Origin: Cryobacterium sp. Y29
GTDB taxonomy: Bacteria; Actinomycetota; Actinomycetes; Actinomycetales; Microbacteriaceae
Length of the DNA stretch: 64,000 nt
Assembly: GCF_002929825.1 (NCBI RefSeq)
Contig: NZ_PJJN01000037.1
Coordinates: 186,001-250,000, forward strand
Reading direction: 5' to 3'
This document shows, piece by piece, positions 51,492 through 58,336 of the stretch (positions within the stretch are counted from its first letter, which is position 1; every line of letters begins with the position of its first letter). Both the position numbers and the translations under genes were made by a program. Under the pieces are notes generated by a model that saw only the letters and a program-made list of their open reading frames with translations, had not been told where the DNA came from and searched no databases.

Positions 51492-51902
51492 TCAAATACC
51501 AACCCCCTTCATCGCGCCTACCAATACCTCAGCATGACTTGTCATCTTTCTGGCAACAGCTGCAGTGCAGTAGCCGCCGTATTGCAACTGGGATTTATCC
51601 GTCAGCAGGCGGCGCAGAAGTTTCGCGAGAGCCGGGCCGTCGGGCCGGACTGCCGCCAGCAAATCCGCTGCTGCGGTATGGTCCTGGTCGTTGGCACGTT
51701 CTCCCAATACAGCGCCACAGATGGCGTCCGCTGCTGCGATACCAGCTGAAATTGCGTTCGACGCACACACTTGCGCTTCTGCCGACGGCCCGATCTGCCC
51801 GTCAATGTATTCCTTCCGTTCAAGAGCAACCTGCAGGTGCTCGCGCGCTGTACCCGCGCGTTGCCGAACGTCGGTCTGCGTCAACTTCTTGGTACGTGCC
51901 AC
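51492..51902 (-). CDS. HEPN-domain protein (putative toxin partner of the MNT gene)
   Basis: A 136-residue helical protein of HEPN type. It has the paired arrangement downstream of a nucleotidyltransferase gene and a C-terminal motif ARKMTSHAEVL, which fits the RX4H part of the HEPN RNase motif. In HepT toxins the motif is RX4HXY, and the Tyr is AMPylated by MntA; here the Tyr position is Glu. The GTG at 51902 lies 3 bases after the MNT stop, with GGAG 9 bases before it. Function as an RNase is inferred; it could be an inactive HEPN. Confidence 0.65.
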   Translation of the reverse strand: MARTKKLTQTDVRQRAGTAREHLQVALERKEYIDGQIGPSAEAQVCASNAISAGIAAADAICGAVLGERANDQDHTAAADLLAAVRPDGPALAKLLRRLLTDKSQLQYGGYCTAAVARKMTSHAEVLVGAMKGVGI

Positions 51903-51905
51903 GGG

Positions 51906-52541
51906 TTACAACTCCGCCATCATGCGTTGTAGGTTCGGACCAAAAATGGTACGAGCGTCCGAGAGCAAGGAATCTATGATCGGGTCATTGGCGTTTTTCA
52001 TTGCCCGCAATCTCAGGTGGTCAAGCTCCAAAACGTTGCAGGCATTGCCGGTCCATTTCGGGACGTGCTGTGCAAGCGAGTCGACAAGTAGTTCCGCTTC
52101 GTCGGCGTTGACGGAATCGGGAAAGAGAAGAAGCAGATCGATATCACTGTGCAGTGTGCTGGTTCCCCGTGCGACTGAGCCAAATAGGGCGACAGTGCAC
52201 CGCACGGCGTCGACCGGATTGAGGTGCGCCCCCAGCTCCGCAACTATTCGCGCTTCGAGCTCGACCAAGATCGAATCTGCTGCGTGCACGGCGGCCTCGA
52301 TGGCTGGCCAGGCGAGATGCTCCCGGTTGGCTTGATAGAGCAGTGACGGCCCCGCTTTGCGGACCAAGACAGTGCCCTGATTCACGAAACGATTGAGGGC
52401 CTTTCTCACGCCGGTCTTGGAGTTTTCGACGAGTTCAGCGATTCGCGATCCGGTCAACGGAAGTGTGGTTCTGCTCAGCGTGCGCAGAATCGGCCCGTCA
52501 AGACCCGGCAGTATTACGCTCAATGGCTCGCTCAGATTCAC
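51906..52541 (-). CDS. MNT nucleotidyltransferase with N-terminal winged-HTH domain
   Basis: A 211-residue protein. Residues about 10-90 read as a winged-helix DNA-binding domain (LPLTGSRIAELVENSKTGVR, then KALNRFVNQGTVLV); residues 105-211 form a minimal nucleotidyltransferase with GSVARGTSTLHSDIDL, which matches the GSX10DXD motif of MntA antitoxins (Gly121, Ser122, Asp133, Asp135). It precedes the HEPN gene, so the pair resembles an MNT-HEPN toxin-antitoxin unit in which the antitoxin carries its own repressor. The GTG at 52541 has GGAAGG upstream. Confidence 0.75.
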   Translation of the reverse strand: MNLSEPLSVILPGLDGPILRTLSRTTLPLTGSRIAELVENSKTGVRKALNRFVNQGTVLVRKAGPSLLYQANREHLAWPAIEAAVHAADSILVELEARIVAELGAHLNPVDAVRCTVALFGSVARGTSTLHSDIDLLLLFPDSVNADEAELLVDSLAQHVPKWTGNACNVLELDHLRLRAMKNANDPIIDSLLSDARTIFGPNLQRMMAEL

Positions 52542-52571
52542 GATCGTTGCCCTTCCGTTCTCTCCCCAATG

Positions 52572-52625
52572 GACACTAAAGTGTCACAATAGACACTTTA
52601 GTGTCGGAATGGACACTTGAGTGAT
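52572..52625. promoter_or_regulatory. Three palindromic operators at 20-bp spacing upstream of the MNT-HEPN pair
   Basis: GACACTAAAGTGTC (52572-52585), GACACTTTAGTGTC (52592-52605) and a degenerate GACACTTGAGTGAT (52612-52625) start exactly 20 bases apart. The first two are perfect palindromes. They lie 31-84 bases upstream of the MNT start and probably bind its HTH domain on one face of the DNA. Confidence 0.75.
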
Positions 52626-52837
52626 CAAAGTGACGCCGGTCGTCCGAAAGGGGCCAGTCTGCGCACACTGGCCCTCGTCCAGCCATCTTCCGCGCCTGCC
52701 GCTCATCGTTTCGGCTCACTGCCGGCCAGCTCGTAACAGTTTCCCGCAAGCACGGCAGACCAACGGATGCAGCATGGCTGGCATCCCGAGGCCGCCAGCG
52801 CCAATCTCACGCTGGTCTCGGAACTGGGGGCGTCCCC

Positions 52838-53243
52838 GAGACCGGCTCGCGCCGTGCGAATGGCGGTCTCGGCAAGCCTTGGATCGAGCTTGTCGAGATT
52901 TCGACCAGCGGAGTAGGGGCGCCCCGAGACCGAGTCGCGCGTGTCTAGGGAGGCCAGCCCATCCGCTGATCAAGCCTGTCGAGATCACCACGGGGTGACG
53001 CGAGCCAGTCTCGAGAAGCCGCCCCTTCCGCTGATCGAGCCTGCCGAGATCTCCATCGACCAACGCGAGCCGGTCTCGAAAAGCCGCCCATTCCGCTGAT
53101 CGAGCTTGCCGAGATCACCATCGACCAACGCGAGGTCTCTCGACGACCCAGCCATGCGAAGCGTTTTCGAGACCGCTCGCGCAGTGCGCATGGCGGTCTC
53201 GGCAAGCCTTGGATCGAGCTTGTCGAGATTTCGACCAGCGGAG
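52838..53243. repeat. REP-like repeat array, right cluster
   Basis: A 53-base segment at 52861-52913 is repeated exactly at 53191-53243 (offset 330). Between them, three tandem units start at 52961, 53026 and 53091 (period 65) with the core CCGCTGATCGAGC and CTGCCGAGAT. Flanking units are in the opposite orientation to the tandem ones. Not coding; unit length and degeneracy rule out CRISPR. Confidence 0.85.
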
Positions 53244-53264
53244 CCGCACCCCCAGACACGAAAA

Positions 53265-53320
53265 AGCCTGGCCGCAACCACGGAGCGACGTCCAATTCGC
53301 TCCGCGACTGCGGCCAGGCT
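53265..53320 (-). terminator. Rho-independent terminator of fliC
   Basis: AGCCTGGCCGCA (53265-53276) pairs with TGCGGCCAGGCT (53309-53320), and an inner stem CGGAGCG/CGCTCCG (53281-53287/53298-53304) extends it. On the minus strand the stem is followed by TTTTTCGTGTC. It lies just after the fliC stop (53359). Confidence 0.9.
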
Positions 53321-53358
53321 CAGATCAGAATCGACCTGTTCGTTCGTTGCTACCGGTA

Positions 53359-54531
53359 CTACTGGAGAAGCTGCAGTACGCCCGAGTTGGACTGGTTCGC
53401 CTGCGCGAGCATGGCGGTACCGGCCTGCGACAGAATGTTCGCACGGGTGTACTTGACCATTTCCTCAGCCATGTCGGTGTCGCGAATACGCGATCCGGCA
53501 GCGGTGAGGTTCTCCTTGGACACGGCCAGGTTCTTGATGACGCTCTCGAACCGGTTCTGCACAGCACCGAGGTCGGCACGTGCTGTGGAGATGTCCGTGA
53601 TCTGCTGGTCAATAGCGTTAATGGACAGCTGAGCAGATGCTGCGCTGTCAAAACCCAAAATGGTCGTGCCGGTAAAGGTGGCCGCTAGCGGGGTCATGAC
53701 CGGGGGATTAGCGCCGTTCAGTTGCGACATAACGACTGGGTCGTCAGAAACTAGATTCGAAGTCACCTTCAGTGTCGTCGTTGTCACATTCGACGCGTCC
53801 GTCACTGACGTGCTCGACGCTGTGAAGTTCTGTTTGAAGCTCGCATCGTTGTTCAAGTACGCGGCGAGATCAGAATCAGGGCCCGCGAAAGCGGCAACGC
53901 TGACAGTCGTGCCGCCCTGTGCGAATTGAATGGCCTCTATGTCGCTAATGCCCGTCGCGTTAATTGAGGTGTCTTTTACGACGGTGTTGCCAAAGTCCAG
54001 TGCATCTACCACGTTCTGAACGTTGGCCCCTGTCAAGCCGACTTGAATCTGGCTGCCCGCGTCGCCGTTGGCTCCGATCTGGAAATTAAGAACACCGCTT
54101 GTCGTGGGTGCGCCATTCAGCAACGATGTTCCGTTGAAGTTTGTAGACTCACTGATTCGAGACAACTCATCCCGGAGCGCGCCAACTTCAGTCGTGATTG
54201 CACCTCGCGACTCAATGCTGTTCGAGTCGTTACCAGCCTGAACGGCGAGGTCACGCATGCGCTGCAAGATCGAAGTGACTTCGTTGAGCGAACCTTCAGC
54301 GGTCTGGATGACCGAGATGCCGTCCTGAGCGTTGCGGGCGGCGACCGTGAGGCCACCGACCTGCGACTTCAGGCCTTCGGATATTGCGAGACCAGCTGCG
54401 TCATCCGCGGCGCGGTTGATGCGCAGGCCGCTGGAAAGCTTCTCCAGCGACTTGGACAGGTCGTTCTGCGTAGTTGCGAGGTTGCGGTATGCGTTGTTCG
54501 CCGCAATGTTTGTGTTTACCTGCATGCCCAT
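53359..54531 (-). CDS. fliC: Flagellin
   Basis: A 390-residue filament protein. The N-terminal D0/D1 region is QVNTNIAANNAYRNLATTQN, then KSLEKLSSGLRINRAADDAA; the C-terminal one is RIRDTDMAEEMVKYTRANIL, ending in SNSGVLQLLQ. The middle, about 150-300, is the variable surface part. The start ATG at 54531 has GGAGGATTCATC before it. A sigma-28 promoter (54592-54619) and GGA hairpins in the leader fit control by FliA and CsrA. It has its own terminator and is the only complete flagellin in the window. Confidence 0.96.
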   Translation of the reverse strand: MGMQVNTNIAANNAYRNLATTQNDLSKSLEKLSSGLRINRAADDAAGLAISEGLKSQVGGLTVAARNAQDGISVIQTAEGSLNEVTSILQRMRDLAVQAGNDSNSIESRGAITTEVGALRDELSRISESTNFNGTSLLNGAPTTSGVLNFQIGANGDAGSQIQVGLTGANVQNVVDALDFGNTVVKDTSINATGISDIEAIQFAQGGTTVSVAAFAGPDSDLAAYLNNDASFKQNFTASSTSVTDASNVTTTTLKVTSNLVSDDPVVMSQLNGANPPVMTPLAATFTGTTILGFDSAASAQLSINAIDQQITDISTARADLGAVQNRFESVIKNLAVSKENLTAAGSRIRDTDMAEEMVKYTRANILSQAGTAMLAQANQSNSGVLQLLQ

Positions 54532-54549
54532 GATGAATCCTCCGTGATT
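54529..54549 (-). promoter_or_regulatory. Second GGA site overlapping the fliC ribosome site
   Basis: On the minus strand AATCACGGAGGATT (54549-54536) can form a short AATC/GATT stem with ACGGAG in the loop. The ribosome site GGAGGA lies inside this hairpin, so CsrA bound here would block initiation, as at the Bacillus subtilis hag leader. Confidence 0.5.
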
Positions 54550-54563
54550 GGGTCAAAGTGCGC

Positions 54564-54581
54564 CAGTCCATCCATGGGCTG
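54564..54581 (-). promoter_or_regulatory. Probable CsrA-binding hairpin in the fliC leader
   Basis: Minus strand CAGCCCATGGATGGACTG: 7-base stem with one mismatch, loop TGGA, so the loop presents ATGGA. It follows the proposed transcription start by about 10 bases. Confidence 0.6.
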
Positions 54582-54591
54582 ACACCTAGAG

Positions 54592-54619
54592 CTATCGGCC
54601 GCACCCACCCACGCGTTAG
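54592..54619 (-). promoter_or_regulatory. Proposed sigma-28 promoter of fliC
   Basis: Minus strand CTAAC (54615-54619), exactly 15 bases, GCCGATAG (54592-54599). This is the best match in the window and yields a leader of about 55 bases before the fliC start. Confidence 0.8.
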
Positions 54620-54776
54620 CAGCGCCCCGCAATCATCTGAAGAAAAATTCACGTTCAGCGGCCAGCATCCGCGTGCACAGGGCGCAAGCAGCCTCCAGAT
54701 ACAGCAGTACCCCGCCGACCGAAGTCGACGGGGCAGTGGCCGTGCATACGCCAAGCCTCTGGAGCGGCTGCGGCGG

Positions 54777-55118
54777 CTACTTGCGGGCGGGCTCGAGCAG
54801 CTGCAGCACGTCGGAGTTGGACTGGTTGGCCTGGGCCGACATGGCGACGCCGGGCTGGGCGATAATGCTCTCCTGCGTGTGCTGGCTCATCTGCGCGGCC
54901 ATCTCGGCATCGCGCAGCGGGGTGCTGGCGGCGAGCTTGTTCTCGGTCGCGACGGCAGCCAGTGCAGAGGACTTGCCGGTGAGCTCAACGGTGTCGGCGG
55001 CATTGTCCCGCACCCCGCCCGAGAGGGCCACGGTGGGCTGAGCCAAACCGTTTTGCGACGCCGCCAGATTGCGCAGGGCGGTGGAGGCGGAGTTCGAAGT
55101 GTTGACCTGAATACTCAT
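54777..55118 (-). CDS. Miniature flagellin (termini only)
   Basis: A 113-residue protein consisting of flagellin N-terminal sequence (SIQVNTSNSASTALRNLAAS, residues 2-21) joined to the C-terminal end (RDAEMAAQMSQHTQESIIAQ, then ANQSNSDVLQLLEPARK). About 275 residues of the D1-D3 region are missing, and the N-terminal D1 helix (LSKSLEKLSSGLRINRAADD in fliC) is degenerate. The frame is intact with an SD-like GGAAG before the ATG. The leader has a perfect GGA hairpin, but the -10 element is lost. It may be a relic, or a small protein that binds FliS or FliW. The order fliA-mini-fliC suggests read-through from fliA. Confidence 0.7.
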   Translation of the reverse strand: MSIQVNTSNSASTALRNLAASQNGLAQPTVALSGGVRDNAADTVELTGKSSALAAVATENKLAASTPLRDAEMAAQMSQHTQESIIAQPGVAMSAQANQSNSDVLQLLEPARK

Positions 55119-55152
55119 GAGTTTTTCTTCCGTGAGAGGTGATTGTCACGCC

Positions 55153-55168
55153 GGCCCATCCGTGGGCC
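55153..55168 (-). promoter_or_regulatory. Probable CsrA-binding hairpin before the miniature flagellin
   Basis: Minus strand GGCCCACGGATGGGCC, perfect 6-base stem with CGGA loop (ACGGA with its closing base), nearly the same as in the fliD leader. A CTAAC element exists at 55194-55198 but no GCCGATAG follows at 15 bases. Confidence 0.55.
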
Positions 55169-55204
55169 GATGCTGTTGAGGGATGTAAAGCTGGTTAGTG
55201 GGGG

Positions 55205-56041
55205 TTAGGACGCCACGAGCGCGACCTCGGGTACCGGAGCCCCGGCAAGGGGGCCTCGCACCGCGCGGGTCATGCCCACGGCTGCCAGGTCGGCCAGTCG
55301 AGCGAGGTATGCGCTGCGACGGGCCGGCGCAATGCGCGATTCCGGGTGATATTCGGTCTCGATGTCGTCGGAGTAGTGGGTGCCCAGGCCGTCACGCAGC
55401 AAGCGGATGGCTTCGGCTCGGGTCTGAGACACGGCCGAGTGGGTGGTTCCCATCTCCGCTGCAATCTCTTTCACCGATCGGTCGTCGAAGTAGACCTGCT
55501 CGACAATCTCGCGCATTTTCTCGGGCAGGGCCGCAATGGCCGCCCGCAGGTAGACCAGGCGCTCTTCGGAAAGCAGCGAGGCTTCGGGCATGGCCGTGTC
55601 GGCCACGAGGTACTCGGCGGTGGTGTTGTCGAGGCTGGACAGCGTGCGGGCAGCATCGGAGAGGCCCGCCGCGGCGGTCTCCCGGTCGACGCCGAGGGCA
55701 GCCGCCACTTCATCCACCTTGGGCGTGCGGCCGAGGGCCGCCGACAGGGTCTCCTGCACGGAGAGGGTCTCTTTGATGCGGCGCCGCGCGGTGCGAGTGG
55801 CCCAGTCGTTGGAGCGCATCTCGTCGGCGAAGGCGCCGATGATGCGACGGCGGGCGAAGGCGCCGAAGGGTACGCCGAGATCGGGATTGAAGGCATCCGC
55901 TGAGGTGATGAGGGCTACCGAGCCGGCCGAGGCGAGGTCGTCGCGAGACAGGTGCCGGGCCTTGGCCCAGACTTCAGACACGAGGTAGCCGACGAGCGGC
56001 AGGTTCTCGACCACGAGGGCATTGCGGTCACTTCTGTTCAC
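55205..56041 (-). CDS. fliA: Flagellar sigma factor FliA (sigma-28)
   Basis: A 278-residue sigma factor of the FliA/WhiG group. Region 2 (NLPLVGYLVSEVWAKARHLS and GVPFGAFARRRIIGAFADEM) and region 4 (ALPEKMREIVEQVYFDDRSV, KEIAAEMGTTHSAVSQTRAE) are clear. The GTG at 56041 is favoured; the frame extends to 56098 with no better start. The C-terminal 50 residues are atypical. It should read the CTAAC-N15-GCCGATAG promoters seen nearby. No anti-sigma factor FlgM gene is visible in the window. Confidence 0.9.
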   Translation of the reverse strand: MNRSDRNALVVENLPLVGYLVSEVWAKARHLSRDDLASAGSVALITSADAFNPDLGVPFGAFARRRIIGAFADEMRSNDWATRTARRRIKETLSVQETLSAALGRTPKVDEVAAALGVDRETAAAGLSDAARTLSSLDNTTAEYLVADTAMPEASLLSEERLVYLRAAIAALPEKMREIVEQVYFDDRSVKEIAAEMGTTHSAVSQTRAEAIRLLRDGLGTHYSDDIETEYHPESRIAPARRSAYLARLADLAAVGMTRAVRGPLAGAPVPEVALVAS

Positions 56042-56290
56042 AAGCCTGCCCCCGAAAATATTCAACTGTCTTTCAACACGTGCCCGCTCGTGCGTCACAC
56101 GCGGTAGACCCTGCGGCCTGATAAGTCGAATCTACCCCAACTTGGGGCAAGTGGGTAGTGCGTTCATGCCCATTTAACCTAAATTGACCCCGCGAACGGG
56201 GGAATAGCCACTGAGGATGCCTCTGATTTAGTCTTCAGGCTGAACTTCGCCTCCCCAATCTGAGTGTTTGCGGTATTTGCAGGCTCTTTT

Positions 56291-56318
56291 CTAACGCTTG
56301 TCGGCGATCGGCCGAAAG
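56291..56318 (+). promoter_or_regulatory. Proposed sigma-28 promoter of flgN-flgK-flgL-fliW
   Basis: CTAAC (56291-56295), 15 bases, then GCCGAAAG (56311-56318), differing from GCCGATAG at one base. It lies about 75 bases before the flgN start at 56395. No clear GGA hairpin follows. Confidence 0.65.
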
Positions 56319-56394
56319 TGGCAGTGAATCAATAGATGCATCTACGTGGTGGGTGCCGATTGACCCCGAACCGATAAAGGTGGTTGTAGGACTC

Positions 56395-56880
56395 ATGGGT
56401 GCCAATGAACTCTCAGCGTTGCTCTGGCGCGAACGGGAACTCCTGGAACTGCTCGTGTTCAAGCTCGAAGAGGAGCAGCTCCTGCTGCAGGGCGGCAAGT
56501 CACGCTGGCTCCAGCATGCCACCCGCGAGGTCGAACAAGTCTTGAACCTGGTGCGCGAAGCCGGCCTCGGCCGCTCGGTCGAAGTGGCTGCCCTCGCTAC
56601 CCAGTGGGGAACGCAGGAGGATTCGACCCTGCGCGAGCTCGTCGCCAACGCGCCGACCGGTCCGTGGGGCGAAATCTTCGCCGCCCACCTCAAGGCCATG
56701 GGCGATCTCACCGCGCAGATCAAAGAGCTCCGCGACTCCAACGAACGCTTCATCAGAAACGCCGCCCGGTCGACCCAGGAGACCATGGCCAGCGCGAACG
56801 TCAGCGCCAAGACCTACAACGCGAGCGGAGCGACCGGCACCCCGGTGACGAACGCCCGCATCTTCGACCGGAACCTGTGA
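56395..56880 (+). CDS. flgN: Flagellar chaperone FlgN
   Basis: A 161-residue helical protein, chaperone for hook-filament junction proteins FlgK and FlgL, recognised by its position before flgK and by the helices LLWRERELLELLVFKLEEEQ and LLQGGKSRWLQHATREVEQV. I chose ATG 56395 (after TAGGACTC); the in-frame GTG at 56353 has no ribosome site. Confidence 0.85.
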   Translation: MGANELSALLWRERELLELLVFKLEEEQLLLQGGKSRWLQHATREVEQVLNLVREAGLGRSVEVAALATQWGTQEDSTLRELVANAPTGPWGEIFAAHLKAMGDLTAQIKELRDSNERFIRNAARSTQETMASANVSAKTYNASGATGTPVTNARIFDRNL

Positions 56881-56890
56881 GGACGTTGCG

Positions 56891-58333
56891 ATGAGTACCT
56901 TCAGCGGTCTGAACACGGCCTACTCGGGTCTTGTCGCGGCCAGAAAAGGTCTCGACGTTGTCGGACAGAACATCTCCAACGCCAATACGGTGGGGTACAA
57001 CCGGCAGCGGGTGACCACCTCGGCCATCGGCAGCCTGGCCGAGACCGGCCGACTCACCGGCGGCGCGCGCGTCGGCGAGGGTGTCTCCGTCACCGGGGTA
57101 GCCCGCCTCGGCAATGCCCAGTTGGATGCCCACGTGCGCAACTCCGCAGCGGCCGCCGGATACACCGCGGTGCGCGCCAACTCCCTGAGCAGCATTGAAA
57201 CCTCACTCAACGAACCCGGCGAGAACGGTATCTCGGCCAAGCTCGACGCGTTCTGGGCCGGCTGGCAGGAGCTGTCCAACGGATCGGACTCCTCTACCCC
57301 CGCCGCGTTGCTCCTCTCTACTGCTGGCGAACTCACCACCATGATCACCCGGGGCTACCAGGCCGTCAGCACCGAGTACTCCTCGGTGCGCGGCGACGTC
57401 GGCAGCATGGTCACCGAGCTCAACACCGCGGCCAGCCAAGTGGCCGCCCTCAACGTGCAGATTCGCACGACCATCGCCACCGGCGGCAACGCAAACGAGC
57501 TGCTCGACCAGCGCGACCTGCTCACCACGACGATTTCAGCCCTCACCGGGGCATCCGTTGTGGCGCAGAGCGACGGCACCGTCAATGTGTTGATCGGCGG
57601 CAACGCCCTCGTGAGCGGCGGAACGGCGAGTGCGCTCAAGGTGTCTGGTGGAACGACACTCGACGACGCGATGGCTGGCACCAAAGTCACCCTGGTGTGG
57701 GCGGATGATTCGCGCACGTCCGACGTGGTCGTTGACGGCGGCGAGATTGCCGGGGCGTTGACGTTGTTGGCGCCCGAGGGCGACTTGGCCACGGCCGCAG
57801 CTGCCTACAACACGTTCGCTGAGGACCTAAAGACAAAGGTCAACAGCATTTACATGACCGGGAAGTCTTCGTCGGGTGCGCAGTCGAGCGAGTTCTTTTT
57901 ATTCGCCCCGAGTAAGCCAGCCGCTCTCGGCCTGTATGTTGTTCCCACCAAGAGTTCAGATATCGTCGCTGGAGACCTTCAAGGCGGTGGCGCCTACGAC
58001 GGTTCGATAGCGGATGCCATCGCCCAACTCGGTGCCGGCAAGGCTATCGACGTCAATGGAGACCTCATCGCCTCCCCCAGCACCAAGTGGTCCGACTTCG
58101 TCTCGATGATTGCCGTTGCCACCCAGTCCGAGCTGCAGCAGGCCAACCTAGCCAGCACCACGGCCACCTACGCCTCAAGCCAGCAGCTCGCCAACTCCTC
58201 CGTCGATCTCGACGAAGAGAACGTGAACCTGCTCATGTTCCAGACCGCATACCAGGGCGCCGCCCGGGTATTGACGGCCGTGGATGAGATGCTCGATACT
58301 CTGATCAACCGCACCGGACTGGTGGGAAGGTAA
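56891..58333 (+). CDS. flgK: Hook-filament junction protein FlgK
   Basis: A 480-residue protein. FSGLNTAYSGLVAARKGLDV and GQNISNANTVGYNRQRV form the N-terminal signature; the C-terminus VDLDEENVNLLMFQTAYQGA matches that of FlgK. GAGGA precedes the ATG by 7 bases. The middle region is shorter than in enteric FlgK. Confidence 0.95.
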   Translation: MSTFSGLNTAYSGLVAARKGLDVVGQNISNANTVGYNRQRVTTSAIGSLAETGRLTGGARVGEGVSVTGVARLGNAQLDAHVRNSAAAAGYTAVRANSLSSIETSLNEPGENGISAKLDAFWAGWQELSNGSDSSTPAALLLSTAGELTTMITRGYQAVSTEYSSVRGDVGSMVTELNTAASQVAALNVQIRTTIATGGNANELLDQRDLLTTTISALTGASVVAQSDGTVNVLIGGNALVSGGTASALKVSGGTTLDDAMAGTKVTLVWADDSRTSDVVVDGGEIAGALTLLAPEGDLATAAAAYNTFAEDLKTKVNSIYMTGKSSSGAQSSEFFLFAPSKPAALGLYVVPTKSSDIVAGDLQGGGAYDGSIADAIAQLGAGKAIDVNGDLIASPSTKWSDFVSMIAVATQSELQQANLASTTATYASSQQLANSSVDLDEENVNLLMFQTAYQGAARVLTAVDEMLDTLINRTGLVGR

Positions 58334-58336
58334 ATC

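Larger units (their letters stand above)
52542..53358. other. Gene-free region between the MNT gene and fliC
   Basis: This 817-base gap contains the three-palindrome operator (52572-52625), REP-like repeats (52838-53243) and the fliC terminator (53260-53320). Between 52626 and 52837 I see nothing I can support. Confidence 0.75.

Noticed and set aside
52961..53155. Tandem 65-base units considered as a CRISPR array
   Set aside because: Units are degenerate throughout with no constant repeat and variable spacer pattern, and no cas gene is present.
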